Shown: positions 1-7,508 of the stretch, in pieces
Position numbering within the stretch: the first letter of the stretch is position 1
How the letters are laid out: every line of letters begins with the position of its first letter
Source of the DNA: JBDZUZ01 sp040255445
GTDB lineage: Bacteria > Planctomycetota > Phycisphaerae > Phycisphaerales > UBA1924
Direction: 5' to 3'
DNA: 20,386 nt
Assembly (NCBI GenBank): GCA_040255445.1
Contig: JBDZUZ010000066.1
Span: 1 to 20,386 of the forward strand
Notes under the pieces: generated by a model
The model's database searches: none
Seen by the model: the letters and a program-made list of their open reading frames with translations, nothing else
What the model was told of the DNA's origin: nothing
Translations under genes and position numbers: made by a program

Positions 1-879
1 GCCGGTCGAGAGCGAGCCGTTGGCGTTCGCGCCGCTATCGGCGAGCGCGCCCAGGGGCGTCGCGGCGGGGGGCGGCGGCGGCGGGATATCGCCGCGGATG
101 CGGCCGCGCTGGTTGCGGTCGATCGGCGAAGCCGCCGTGGTGCGGTGCTCGTGAGCGCCGGCGCCCGCGCCGATGATGATCGGCGTGCCACCCTCGAGGA
201 TGTCGTTGGCGTTGATGTCGCGGCCGTAGCTGGGCAGGCTCGAACCGATCAGCGTCGAGCCGATCGTGAACACGGGGTTCACACCGGCGGTCGCCGAACG
301 GAGCGTGTCGGAGCCGGGCAGCGTCAGCCGGTACTCGATGTAGGTCGGATCGGTGGCCGAGAGGAGCAGGCCGCCGCCGGGGAGACCGGCGAGGTTCACG
401 ATCCAGCCGGTCTGCACGCCGCAGTTGTACGCGGTCACCGCGACGCGGACGCGCTGGAACGCGGGGGCGAGAACCATCGGGTTCTGCGTGTAGTCGAAAT
501 CGGTCGGGTTGTAGAAGTCCAGAACGATGTCGAAGGGGTCGTTGGGAATGCACGCCGCGCCGGACTGCTGCGTCCAGACGATGATTTCCGTGGCGAGGCG
601 GGTGCCGACGCTCGCCCAAGGGCCGGTGCTGAAGTTGTAATCATCGGCCCAGTGCGCGGTGCCGAGGACCAGGCCGTTGGTGCTGGTGCCGGCCTCGCCG
701 CCGTTGTTGTACACCGTGTCGATGAACCGGCTCTCGTAGGGGTTCGTCGCGGGCGGGACGGCTCCCACCGGATACACCTCGCGCATCTCCTCGATCGGAG
801 CGAGCGGGATCTCGGTCTGGGCGAGCGCGGCCGGCGCAAGCCCGCCGGCGGCGAGCACGAGCAACAGTGACTTCTTCAT
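1..879 (-). CDS. Secreted protein, C-terminus cut by window edge; paralogue of the next gene
   Basis: The frame is open from an ATG at 879 to the window edge (293 codons, no stop), so the 3' end is missing. A GAAGGGA Shine-Dalgarno-like stretch lies just upstream of the ATG. Residues 1-20 form a typical signal peptide (MKK, hydrophobic core, ALA), with cleavage before Gln21, so the product is exported. The mature part matches the N-terminal ~275 residues of the neighbouring gene (ATG at 3111) point for point. Shared motifs include LGT(A/T)HWA(D/E)D, GPWAS, NDP(F/H)DIVL, IGSSLP-type GSSLP(S/N)YxRD and EGG(T/S)P(I/V)I(I/V)G. A poly-Pro stretch around residue 267 precedes a segment (LGALADSG) that parallels the start of the first repeat domain in the paralogue. 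The missing end probably carries beta-sandwich domains and a Gly-Cys dockerin-like tail. I recognise no enzymatic motif, and the function is unknown. Confidence 0.85.
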   Translation of the reverse strand, partial: MKKSLLLVLAAGGLAPAALAQTEIPLAPIEEMREVYPVGAVPPATNPYESRFIDTVYNNGGEAGTSTNGLVLGTAHWADDYNFSTGPWASVGTRLATEIIVWTQQSGAACIPNDPFDIVLDFYNPTDFDYTQNPMVLAPAFQRVRVAVTAYNCGVQTGWIVNLAGLPGGGLLLSATDPTYIEYRLTLPGSDTLRSATAGVNPVFTIGSTLIGSSLPSYGRDINANDILEGGTPIIIGAGAGAHEHRTTAASPIDRNQRGRIRGDIPPPPPPAATPLGALADSGANANGSLSTG

Positions 880-1021
880 GATGGTCCCTTCAACCTCGCA
901 TCACGCCCCCGCAGACCCCGTGCGCGGCAGCGAGCGCCCCCTCCGCGATGCAGAATCGCTCGGGGCCCGGCAACGAACCGGAAGCGCTCCGTCCGCTGAT
1001 GGGACGGGGGGTGATCGAAAC

Positions 1022-1050
1022 AGCATGCCCAAGTCCGGGCCGCCGGTCAA
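1022..1050 (-). promoter_or_regulatory. Candidate promoter for the partial secreted gene
   Basis: On the minus strand TTGACC (1050-1045) is followed by a 17-nt spacer and CATGCT (1027-1022). The -35-like hexamer is good and the -10-like hexamer matches 3 of 6. It lies about 143 nt upstream of the ATG at 879, implying a long leader. The TTGACCG core recurs upstream of the next two secreted genes, which adds weight. Confidence 0.35.
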
Positions 1051-1084
1051 CACCAAAATCACCGCACGGCCACCGTACCCGCGC

Positions 1085-1123
1085 AAAAAAAGCCCGGCCC
1101 GCGTCTCATAACGCGGGCCGGGC
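1085..1123 (-). terminator. Intrinsic terminator of the 648-aa secreted protein gene
   Basis: A perfect 12-bp GC-rich stem (1112-1123 with 1092-1103) and short loop (1104-1111) are followed on the minus strand by seven T residues (1091-1085). It starts 42 nt after the stop codon at 1165 and is a textbook Rho-independent terminator. Confidence 0.93.
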
Positions 1124-1164
1124 CGAGGTTGCTTCGCTCTCTGAGAGGCCGTTGACCGCTGGGT

Positions 1165-3111
1165 TCAGCAGCCGCCCGCCTGCCAGCGATCGAAGAAGAA
1201 GGGTATGTCATCGCCGTCGACGCCACCCGAGCCGTCGACGTCGGCGCACGGGGCGCCCGTCTGCCAATCCGCGAAGAAGGCGCCGATGTCGTCGCCGTCG
1301 ATACCGCCGGACTGGTCATAGTCCGCAGCGCAGACCGGGCAGGCCGAGCCGCACTGCGTCACATCGGTGTAGAAGTCGACCGTCACGTTGAAGCTCGAGC
1401 CCGAGCCCGAACGCAGGTGCCAACGCCCGTTGTTCGCGGCGTCGAAGGTCGCCTCGGTGTCGAAGAGACCAACGCCCAGGTAGTAGGTGCCTGCCGGAAG
1501 GTTCCCGTCCTGGCCGGCGAAGTTCTGAGCCAGCGGATCGATCGCCGGACGCGGGTTCGTCGAGCCGAAGGAGAGCTGCGACCGCAGGTAGAAGGGCGCC
1601 ACCCCGTCGGCATCGGCGTCGTCGTTGGTCGCAACGAGGTTGCCGTTGCTGTCGAAGAGGAAGATCTCCGTGTCCGCCGCGGCGTTGGAGATGCTCATAT
1701 CAAGGTCGAGGAAGTTGCTGCTGTCGATGTCGGAGCACACCTCGAACTGGTACCACACCACATCGTTGGCCGCGATGTCCTGCTCGAAGCCGGGCACGCC
1801 CGGGAACAGGATCTGGCCGAGGTTCGCCTCGACGGGTACCGCCGGAGCGACCGACGGCGCCAGCGCGGTGCCGTTGGTGTTGGTCTTGATGTTCAGCGCC
1901 ACCGCACCCGCCTCGGTCGAGGCGCCCGTGGCAGTGAAACCATCGGTGAAGTTGGTGCCGAAGCCGGCGACGCCCAGGTAGTAGGTGCCGGCGAGCAGCT
2001 CGCCGTCGCGCCCGTCGTACTGGCGCGAGGCCTCGATCGTGCCCGCGGCGGCGGCGCGGCGGCCGATGCCGAAGGTCAGCTGCGAGAGCAGATCCGAACC
2101 GTCGTCGTCGTCGGAAGCGATCAGCGTGCCATCCTCGCTGAAGAGGCCGACGATCGTGTCGACCGCGGACCCTTCGGTATCGATATCGAGGAACTGCAGC
2201 GCGTTGTCGGTGGCGTCGCCGTTGACGACCAGGCGGAACCACTTGACCTCATCGGCCGCGATGGTGGTCGACTGCGTGGCGCCGGTGTCGGCGATCGGGC
2301 CCAGGTCCGTGTTGGCCGGTGGCGTGACGGCGGGGAGTTCGCCGCGGAGCGCCATCTGCGTCCAGACCGTGTTGAGAGTCGCATCGGCGCGGCGGTTCTC
2401 GTGGCCCGCGCCGCCGCCGACGATCACCGGGCTGCCGCCCTCGAAGATGCCGTTGCTGTTCACATCGCGGGCGTAGTTGGGAAGGCTGCTGCCCAGCTGC
2501 GTGGCGCCGATCACGAACACCGGGAATTCACCCTGCGCAGCGCCGGTCGGGCGGGGCGTGGTCGTGCCCGGCTCGGCGAGCAGGACCTCGACGATGATCT
2601 GGTCGCTGGGGACCTGGATCGGCAGGCCGCCGTTGAGGGCGACCATGTTGAGCGTGAAAGTGGCAACGACATTGCAGGGGTAGTTGGCGATCGCGACGCG
2701 GACCTCATCGAAGGGCTGCGCGGCGGTCATCGGGTTGGCGGTGAAGTTCCACGCCGCGGCGTCGTAGAAGCGGAGCACGATGTCGTGCGGGTCGTTCGCG
2801 AGGCAGCCCGCGCCCGAGTACTGCACGGCGAGCAGCATCTCCGTGAGCTCGCGAGTCGCGGCGGAGGCCCAGGGGCCGGGGGCGAAGTTCACATCTTCCG
2901 CCCAGTGCGTCGTGCCCAGGATCAGCCCGCCCAGGATGTCGCCGTTCGAGCCGTTATCCCAGACCGTGCCGACAGCGCGGCCCGAGTACGTGCCCGAATC
3001 CGCCGGCAGGTTGTAGTAGACCCGATCGGCCATCAGCGGGCCCTCGGTCTGCGCGGAGGCAGTAACAGCACAGCCGGCCAGCGCGGCCAGCACCAACGTC
3101 TTCTTCAACAT
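1165..3111 (-). CDS. Secreted protein with two PPC/DVUA0089-like domains and Gly-Cys dockerin tail
   Basis: The product is 648 aa. The ATG at 3111 was chosen over the longer open frame because a signal peptide begins there (MLKK, hydrophobic core, ASA; cleavage before Gln21) and GGAGAGGAAGGA lies 7-8 nt upstream. Residues ~21-265 form a unique N-terminal domain shared with the partial gene to the left. Two related beta-rich modules follow (about 268-410 and 428-583). Each has an FLD(I/L)D motif, (G/F)LFSEDG- or LFDSNG-type turns, an Asp-rich DDDDGSD or NDDADADG segment, SQL(T/S)FG and (L/P)AGTYYLGV. This pattern fits pre-peptidase C-terminal or DVUA0089-type domains. Residues 591-648 hold two EF-hand-like loops (DxDxSGGxDGDD) and end in Gly-Gly-Cys. 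The protein is probably exported and surface-held. I see no catalytic motif. It looks monocistronic, with its own terminator at 1085-1123. Confidence 0.9.
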   Translation of the reverse strand: MLKKTLVLAALAGCAVTASAQTEGPLMADRVYYNLPADSGTYSGRAVGTVWDNGSNGDILGGLILGTTHWAEDVNFAPGPWASAATRELTEMLLAVQYSGAGCLANDPHDIVLRFYDAAAWNFTANPMTAAQPFDEVRVAIANYPCNVVATFTLNMVALNGGLPIQVPSDQIIVEVLLAEPGTTTPRPTGAAQGEFPVFVIGATQLGSSLPNYARDVNSNGIFEGGSPVIVGGGAGHENRRADATLNTVWTQMALRGELPAVTPPANTDLGPIADTGATQSTTIAADEVKWFRLVVNGDATDNALQFLDIDTEGSAVDTIVGLFSEDGTLIASDDDDGSDLLSQLTFGIGRRAAAAGTIEASRQYDGRDGELLAGTYYLGVAGFGTNFTDGFTATGASTEAGAVALNIKTNTNGTALAPSVAPAVPVEANLGQILFPGVPGFEQDIAANDVVWYQFEVCSDIDSSNFLDLDMSISNAAADTEIFLFDSNGNLVATNDDADADGVAPFYLRSQLSFGSTNPRPAIDPLAQNFAGQDGNLPAGTYYLGVGLFDTEATFDAANNGRWHLRSGSGSSFNVTVDFYTDVTQCGSACPVCAADYDQSGGIDGDDIGAFFADWQTGAPCADVDGSGGVDGDDIPFFFDRWQAGGC

Positions 3112-3448
3112 GTCCCAATTCCTTCCTCTCCACTCGCCGGGCGGGGTGTGGCCCGGCGGCGATGGGCTTCGCCCGCCATCGCGATGGGCAGCCGCGGCGG
3201 AGTTACCACGGCCAACATCGGCGCGCACCTCGTGCGCCGATGCGTTGACGCCACGAACCGGACTGGTCGGGGCTTGTGCCGCAGCGCAACGACGGGGTCG
3301 CGCCGCGGGCGGTCAACACTACGCGGAGTCGGCCGCGGGAGTTGCACCCGAAGGGGTCATCTTCGCGTGATCCCAACACGTCATCGGGGTGATCGGACGC
3401 ATGATCGTCTCCGATGCGCTCGACCGCACTTCCCGCCGCGATCGCGCG
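3112..3448. other. Intergenic leader region upstream of the 648-aa secreted gene
   Basis: No supported gene is present. A TTGACCG-type element lies on the minus strand at 3316-3303, 205 nt before the ATG at 3111, in the same arrangement as upstream of the neighbouring secreted genes. A 7-bp inverted repeat (3159-3165 with 3176-3182) lies about 50 nt upstream of the start codon and could fold in the leader RNA. I found no convincing -10 box. Confidence 0.4.
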
Positions 3449-3483
3449 AAAAAAAAGACCCCGCGGCTACTCACCGCGAGGTC
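3449..3483 (-). terminator. Intrinsic terminator downstream of the 498-aa repeat protein gene
   Basis: A 10-bp stem (3474-3483 with 3457-3466, one G.U pair) and a 7-nt loop are followed on the minus strand by eight T residues (3456-3449). It is 167 nt after the stop codon at 3650, much further than the equivalent distance for the two neighbouring genes (29 and 42 nt). Confidence 0.88.
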
Positions 3484-3644
3484 CCTGTGTGGCTGCGGAT
3501 TCTTCCGTTGGGTCAGGAGAACGAGCCACCCCACAACGGCGCGGCGGGTCTTACGAACCGCACCGGGTTGGGTCTCAATCAAGCTACACCGAAACCGGCC
3601 CGGGCACTAGCCCTGATTCAGGCCTTCCTCCGATCATGCGTCAA
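3484..3644 (-). ncRNA. Possible small RNA or long 3' UTR ending at the 3449 terminator
   Basis: Between the stop at 3650 and the terminator lie 166 nt with no credible gene. Immediately after the stop, the minus strand reads TTGACG (3644-3639), a 17-nt spacer and CTGAAT (3621-3616), a weak promoter-like pair. A transcript from about 3609 to 3449 would be ~160 nt. It could form a hairpin between CCGTTG and CAACGG (roughly 3541-3508) before the terminator stem. The alternative is a long untranslated tail. This is speculative. Confidence 0.2.
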
Positions 3645-3649
3645 ATCGC

Positions 3650-5146
3650 TCACGAACAGCCGCCCGCTTCCCAGCGGACGAAGAAAAACCCGATGTCGTC
3701 GCCGTCGACACCGCCCGATCCGTCCACATCGGCGCAGGCCTCGCCCGCCTGCCACTGGCCGAAGAACGCCGCGATATCGTCGCCGTCGACGCCGCCGGAC
3801 TGATCAAAGTCCGCCGCGCACACCGGGCAGGTCGTCCCATCGAGGAATTCCGCCAGCAGCGCGATGTCCGTGAACCCGCTGACCCCCGCCCGGTTGGGAA
3901 GCGATACCTTAAAGATCGCGAACCGGCCGTTATCAGACTGATCGAACACCTCCGCGCCGCCGGGGATCGAGACGATCGGCTCCCCGTTGATCTGCGTGAC
4001 ATTTCGCTGCAGGATCAGTTCGTTGTTCCGGAAATATCCGGAGTTCTGAGCCGGGACCGCATCGTTCCACGCGGCGAACCACACCACATCGCCGTTGTCC
4101 GCGATCCGGACCGGCATCGACCCGGTCGCCAGCGAGGTGATCTGGTACTGCGGCAGCGCGGGGTTGTTGTCCCCCTTCTGGATGAACTTCTGCCCGTTGA
4201 CGACGAGGATCTGGTCGGTCGCGCTGTCACCGGCGAGGCGGGCCCGGTAGATGTACCCGCCGCCGTTGTTGAGATTCACCGCGCTGTTCGTGCTCGTGGC
4301 CTGCCCCCAGTCGCGGCCGGGAATGATCGAGGGCGTGCCCTCCTGCGCCAAGGGCTGGCTGCCGAGCATGATCACCTCGTCGACGGCCTCCTGCTCGGGC
4401 GTGTCGTCCACCAGCAGCGCGACCCACATGTACTGGCCCGCGTTGTTGAAGGAGATCTGGCTCGAGGTCACCTGCGAGCCTTCCATGGGCGAGTCGAGCC
4501 CGGGAATCGTCACGCCCTCGACCTGCAGGATCTCCCAGTCCAGCACGGTGTCGAGCGCGGCGTTGAGCGTGCCCTTCACCAGGCCGCGGTTGAAGGTGCC
4601 CGGCGTGAAGATCTCGTCGATCGAGCCGAGCACGAAGATCTCGTTGTTGTCGTTGATGTTGACGTACGAGAAGCTCTGCCAGTCCGCGAAGTAGGTGGGG
4701 CCGTTTTCGACGACATCGAACTCCCCGGCGAGATAGCCGTTGGCCGGGCGGTAGAGGCCCGACTCCACGGTGTTGTTCGAGTCGATCAGCGAGAGGTTGA
4801 AGACCGTCTCGCCGGCGTTGTTGATTGCTGCAGAGACGCTCGAGAAGCTGCGGACTGTGAACTCTTCGGCGAAGGGGTTGGTGACGATGTCGCCCTCGCG
4901 GTAGACGACGTTCCCGTTGACCAGCACGAACTCGTCGTTGGTCGAGGAGAAAGAGTTGACGAAGACCATCCAGTCGCCGTTGTCATTCACGGCGACCTTG
5001 TCGATCACCGTAATCGGGCCGTGCCCGGGGATGGTCTCCCCCTCCATCGCCAGCACCGTGAACTGGACCGTCGGCTGGGCCGCCGCGACCGCCGCGAGCC
5101 CGCACACCGCGGCGATCACCGCCGCTCGATTTCGCTTCTGATTCAT
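3650..5146 (-). CDS. Secreted NxxGxxxF-type tandem-repeat protein with Gly-Cys dockerin tail
   Basis: The product is 498 aa. The ATG at 5146 has AAGGAG 5 nt upstream. Residues 1-23 are a signal peptide (MNQKRNR, Ala-rich core, AAA), with cleavage before Gln24. The body (about 24-435) is built of degenerate repeats around a short motif: VNDNGDWMVF, INNAGETVF, FNNAGQYMW, LNNGGGYIY, IADNGDVVW, alternating with LVNGN or VVNGQ strands and EGD/KGD turns. This matches the planctomycete 'choice-of-anchor tandem repeat NxxGxxxF' type of extracellular beta-propeller-like protein; the name is from memory and was not searched. Residues 440-498 hold CPVCAADFD, two EF-hand-like loops (DxDxSGGVDGDD) and a Gly-Gly-Cys-Ser end, so one residue follows the Cys, unlike its neighbours. 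Substrate and partner are unknown. Confidence 0.9.
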   Translation of the reverse strand: MNQKRNRAAVIAAVCGLAAVAAAQPTVQFTVLAMEGETIPGHGPITVIDKVAVNDNGDWMVFVNSFSSTNDEFVLVNGNVVYREGDIVTNPFAEEFTVRSFSSVSAAINNAGETVFNLSLIDSNNTVESGLYRPANGYLAGEFDVVENGPTYFADWQSFSYVNINDNNEIFVLGSIDEIFTPGTFNRGLVKGTLNAALDTVLDWEILQVEGVTIPGLDSPMEGSQVTSSQISFNNAGQYMWVALLVDDTPEQEAVDEVIMLGSQPLAQEGTPSIIPGRDWGQATSTNSAVNLNNGGGYIYRARLAGDSATDQILVVNGQKFIQKGDNNPALPQYQITSLATGSMPVRIADNGDVVWFAAWNDAVPAQNSGYFRNNELILQRNVTQINGEPIVSIPGGAEVFDQSDNGRFAIFKVSLPNRAGVSGFTDIALLAEFLDGTTCPVCAADFDQSGGVDGDDIAAFFGQWQAGEACADVDGSGGVDGDDIGFFFVRWEAGGCS

Positions 5147-5411
5147 CTCAACTCCTTCTGACCGCTCGGCATCCCGCTCTGGACTTCACGCGGTGGTGGA
5201 CCGCCCGGGGTGCGGTGGCGCACCGTTCCGCGGGATCAGGCCCGGCGGACGGCATCGCGGCCGGCGGCATGGCGGGCCGCGGGTGCGGCCTCCTCTGCGG
5301 AGACTCTTGGACTCCGCACCGCGCCCGGTCAAGGTTGCGGGCGAGAGCGGAGTCTTTCTTCATCCGGCGCTTGCGTCCGAGAACACGTCGCTCGGCCTGC
5401 GTCGCGGTTCC
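5147..5411. other. Intergenic leader region with nested inverted repeats
   Basis: No supported gene is present. On the minus strand a TTGACCG-type element sits at 5332-5319, 186 nt upstream of the ATG at 5146. It lies in the loop of an 8-bp perfect inverted repeat (GACTCCGC at 5310-5317 with GCGGAGTC at 5347-5354). A second repeat (GCGGAG at 5297-5302 with CTCCGC at 5312-5317) shares one arm with the first, so the two pairings exclude each other. It could be an operator or a leader RNA switch. I see no good -10 box. Confidence 0.35.
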
Positions 5412-5449
5412 AAAAAAGAGAAAGGGCCCGCCACCTGCGTGACGGGCCC
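5412..5449 (-). terminator. Intrinsic terminator of the 581-aa secreted protein gene
   Basis: A 10-bp stem (5440-5449 with 5424-5433, one G.U pair) and 6-nt loop are followed on the minus strand by a T-rich tract, TTTCTCTTTTTT (5423-5412). It starts 29 nt after the stop codon at 5478. Confidence 0.9.
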
Positions 5450-5477
5450 TGGGTCTATCGCGGGGATTCAGGCTGTG

Positions 5478-7223
5478 TCAGCAGCCGGCCTGCCAGCGGA
5501 CGAAGAAGAAGGTGATGTCATCACCATCGGTGCCGCCGGACTGGTCGATGTCGGCGTTGCCGGCCTGCCAGTCGGCGAAGAAGGCGGTGATGTCGTCACC
5601 ATCGACGCCGCCGGACTGATCCCAGTCGCCCGGGCAACCGGCGCCGGTGGGCACGCGGGTGGCGGCCGAGATGGTCGCATCGGTGCCGGGGCGGAAGAAG
5701 GTCAGCGTGACGTCGCCGGTGGTCGGCGCGCTGTTGGCCGTGAACCAGTAGGTGTAGGTCGTGCCCCAGCGGAGCGCGTTGGTGTTCTGGTTCTGGGCGT
5801 AGGTCTGCGGGCTGTTCCACTCGACGCCGGCGGTGGAGGAGGACTGGGTCCAGTCCGTGTTGTCGTACGGCTCGCCCGAGTGGTAGTCGACGTCGGTGAA
5901 GCCGATGTCGCTGATCGACACGCTGTCGGCCGGGACGAAGAGGCCCGAGGCCGAGCGGTGCGCGTTGAGGTTGTGGATGGCGTAGACGTAGGTCCAGGTG
6001 CCGTTGCCGTTGTCGATCACCTTGTTGCCAAGGATGAAGCGCGCCGGGCGATCACCCTCGTTGTAATCGATCATCGTGAGCTCGACGGTGTTGTCGATGT
6101 CCGCCCAGCCCTCGATCGCGGTCTTGGCGCGGACGGTCGGGCCGGCGTTGCTCGGGTTGCTGGTCGCGCTGGCGATGTTGACGCGGCGGTAGGACGCGTT
6201 GTTGAGCGCGTTGTCCCAGGTGGCGTCATCGAGCGCCACGTAGTGGCCTTCAACGAGGTAGATGGCGCCGACGTTCTGCGCCGGGGTCAGGTCCTCGTGC
6301 TTGACCTGCAGGCGGCGGGCGATCGCGCCCGAGTAGCTCGGGCTGGTGAAGGGGTAGGGGAACTGGCCCGTGGTGGCGTTGACCTCGAAGCGCGGTCCAA
6401 GGCCGCCCTGGCTGGCGTTCAGGCCGGCCGAGTAGGGATCGGAGCAGCCCACACCCAGCGCGGTGCCGTTGGGGTGCGAGTTGCACGAGCCGCACACCGT
6501 GCCCTGCAGCGCGGTGAAGCCGTGCTTCAGCCACGACTGGCCGATCTGCTCGAAGCGGCCGTCCTTGATGCGGTACATGTTCTGACCGATGACCGGGTGC
6601 CGGTTGTTGCCGGCGATCCAGTCGAGCGGGAAATCGCCGACGTTGCAGGAGGTCGTGCCCACGGCGAACGCGGAGATGCCGCCCGCGGTGCCGTAGTAGT
6701 TGGTGCTGGGAAGGTCGCCGACGATGACGTCGGGGCCGGCGCTGGGCGGGGGCGGCGGCTCATCGACGCCGACCGTCAGCGTGAACGAGCCAGACGACTG
6801 GTTGTACCCGCCGACGCGGACCAGGACCTGCTGGCCCGGCTGAAGAACCGCGGACACCCGCGACTGCAGACCGCACGAATCGTCGTTGCACTGCACGGTG
6901 TTGCCGCCCGAGCCCGGGCAGCCCGTATGCAGCGAGAGCACCGTGTCATAGTTGCTGCCGCCGCAGGTCTCGAACGTGACCTCGCCGGCCTCGGAGGCGA
7001 CAAAGCGGAACCAGACATCGCGCGACGAGCTGGTATTGCCGCAGAGGCTGGCGCCGTCGTTGGTCGCCGCAGCGGTCGAGCCGTTGTACACGCCCGCGGT
7101 GATCAGCGTCGCGTCCGCGCAGTTGTCAGCCTGCCCGAACGCAGCGCCGCTCGTCGCCGTCAACGCGGCGACCGCCGTCAGCAGCCCCGCGGCCGCACGG
7201 TGCTTCGTAAACCTTCTCAGCAT
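5478..7223 (-). CDS. Secreted protein with PPC-like domain, unknown core and Gly-Cys dockerin tail
   Basis: The product is 581 aa. The ATG at 7223 is preferred over a GTG three codons earlier because AGGAG lies 8 nt before the ATG but directly abuts the GTG. Residues 1-30 form a signal peptide (MLRRFTKHR, hydrophobic core, AFG), with cleavage before Gln31. Residues ~31-152 look like a pre-peptidase C-terminal type beta-sandwich (DVWFRFVA, YDTVLSLHTGCPG, CNDDSCG, LVRVGGY). A PPPPP linker at 156-160 leads to a ~360-residue core (166-525) that I cannot assign. Core motifs include DWIAGNNRHPVIGQNMYR, RFEQIGQSWLKHGFTAL, a Cys cluster GTVCGSCNSH, and LGVGCSDPYSAGLN followed by LGPRFEVN. Residues 530-581 are the two-loop dockerin-like domain ending in Gly-Cys. 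The first part of this domain lacks the CPVCAAD lead-in of its neighbours (CPGDWD instead). Confidence 0.9.
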   Translation of the reverse strand: MLRRFTKHRAAAGLLTAVAALTATSGAAFGQADNCADATLITAGVYNGSTAAATNDGASLCGNTSSSRDVWFRFVASEAGEVTFETCGGSNYDTVLSLHTGCPGSGGNTVQCNDDSCGLQSRVSAVLQPGQQVLVRVGGYNQSSGSFTLTVGVDEPPPPPSAGPDVIVGDLPSTNYYGTAGGISAFAVGTTSCNVGDFPLDWIAGNNRHPVIGQNMYRIKDGRFEQIGQSWLKHGFTALQGTVCGSCNSHPNGTALGVGCSDPYSAGLNASQGGLGPRFEVNATTGQFPYPFTSPSYSGAIARRLQVKHEDLTPAQNVGAIYLVEGHYVALDDATWDNALNNASYRRVNIASATSNPSNAGPTVRAKTAIEGWADIDNTVELTMIDYNEGDRPARFILGNKVIDNGNGTWTYVYAIHNLNAHRSASGLFVPADSVSISDIGFTDVDYHSGEPYDNTDWTQSSSTAGVEWNSPQTYAQNQNTNALRWGTTYTYWFTANSAPTTGDVTLTFFRPGTDATISAATRVPTGAGCPGDWDQSGGVDGDDITAFFADWQAGNADIDQSGGTDGDDITFFFVRWQAGC

Positions 7224-7508
7224 TGGGTGCACTCCTGAAAATCAGTCGAACAAGTCATTCCGCCCACGCCGCCGCGCCACCGCGCGACAGCGAACACGGA
7301 ACCACCGAACTGACCATCGAAAGAAAGAACCGACGAAAACAGACAAAGAGATCTGAAACGATCCTCCGGGCGGAGCGACCCGAGCGGGTCCGCCGACTCC
7401 GGCCTTACAGCCTACCACACGGACGGCAGGTGCCGAGCCCGATTTTCAATCTTTCCTGAAATTATCCGGACCTTCCCGCCGCCTGCTCTCAGAACACCCT
7501 CCAGCAGT
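7224..7508. other. Intergenic leader region of the 581-aa secreted gene
   Basis: No gene is supported. On the minus strand GTGGTAGGCT occurs at 7418-7409, 186 nt or more upstream of the ATG at 7223. The TAGGCT core recurs upstream of two plus-strand genes in this window and may be a -10 element. A purine/A-rich stretch (7320-7352 on the plus strand) gives a T-rich leader. There is no clear terminator for the hydrolase gene that converges from the right. Confidence 0.35.
7409..7414 (-). promoter_or_regulatory. TAGGCT -10-like element upstream of the 581-aa secreted gene
   Basis: The minus strand reads GTGTGGTAGGCTGTAAGG here. It shares GTGGTAGGCT with the region just upstream of the H-X9-DG prepilin gene (14509-14518). 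No -35 hexamer with normal spacing is visible, so promoter function is an inference from recurrence. Confidence 0.3.

Noticed and set aside
1165..1330. Similar DNA at the 3' ends of three secreted genes as a mobile repeat
   Set aside because: The similarity follows the reading frame of the dockerin-like domain, so shared protein descent explains it without an inserted element.
1417..3873. Very long open frame on the plus strand (818 codons)
   Set aside because: It is antisense to two clear secreted-protein genes. The product is Arg/Val/Gly-rich with no domain, a typical shadow frame in high-GC DNA.
5193..7238. Long plus-strand open frame (681 codons)
   Set aside because: It runs antisense to the 581-aa secreted protein gene, across its terminator, and has no recognisable motif.
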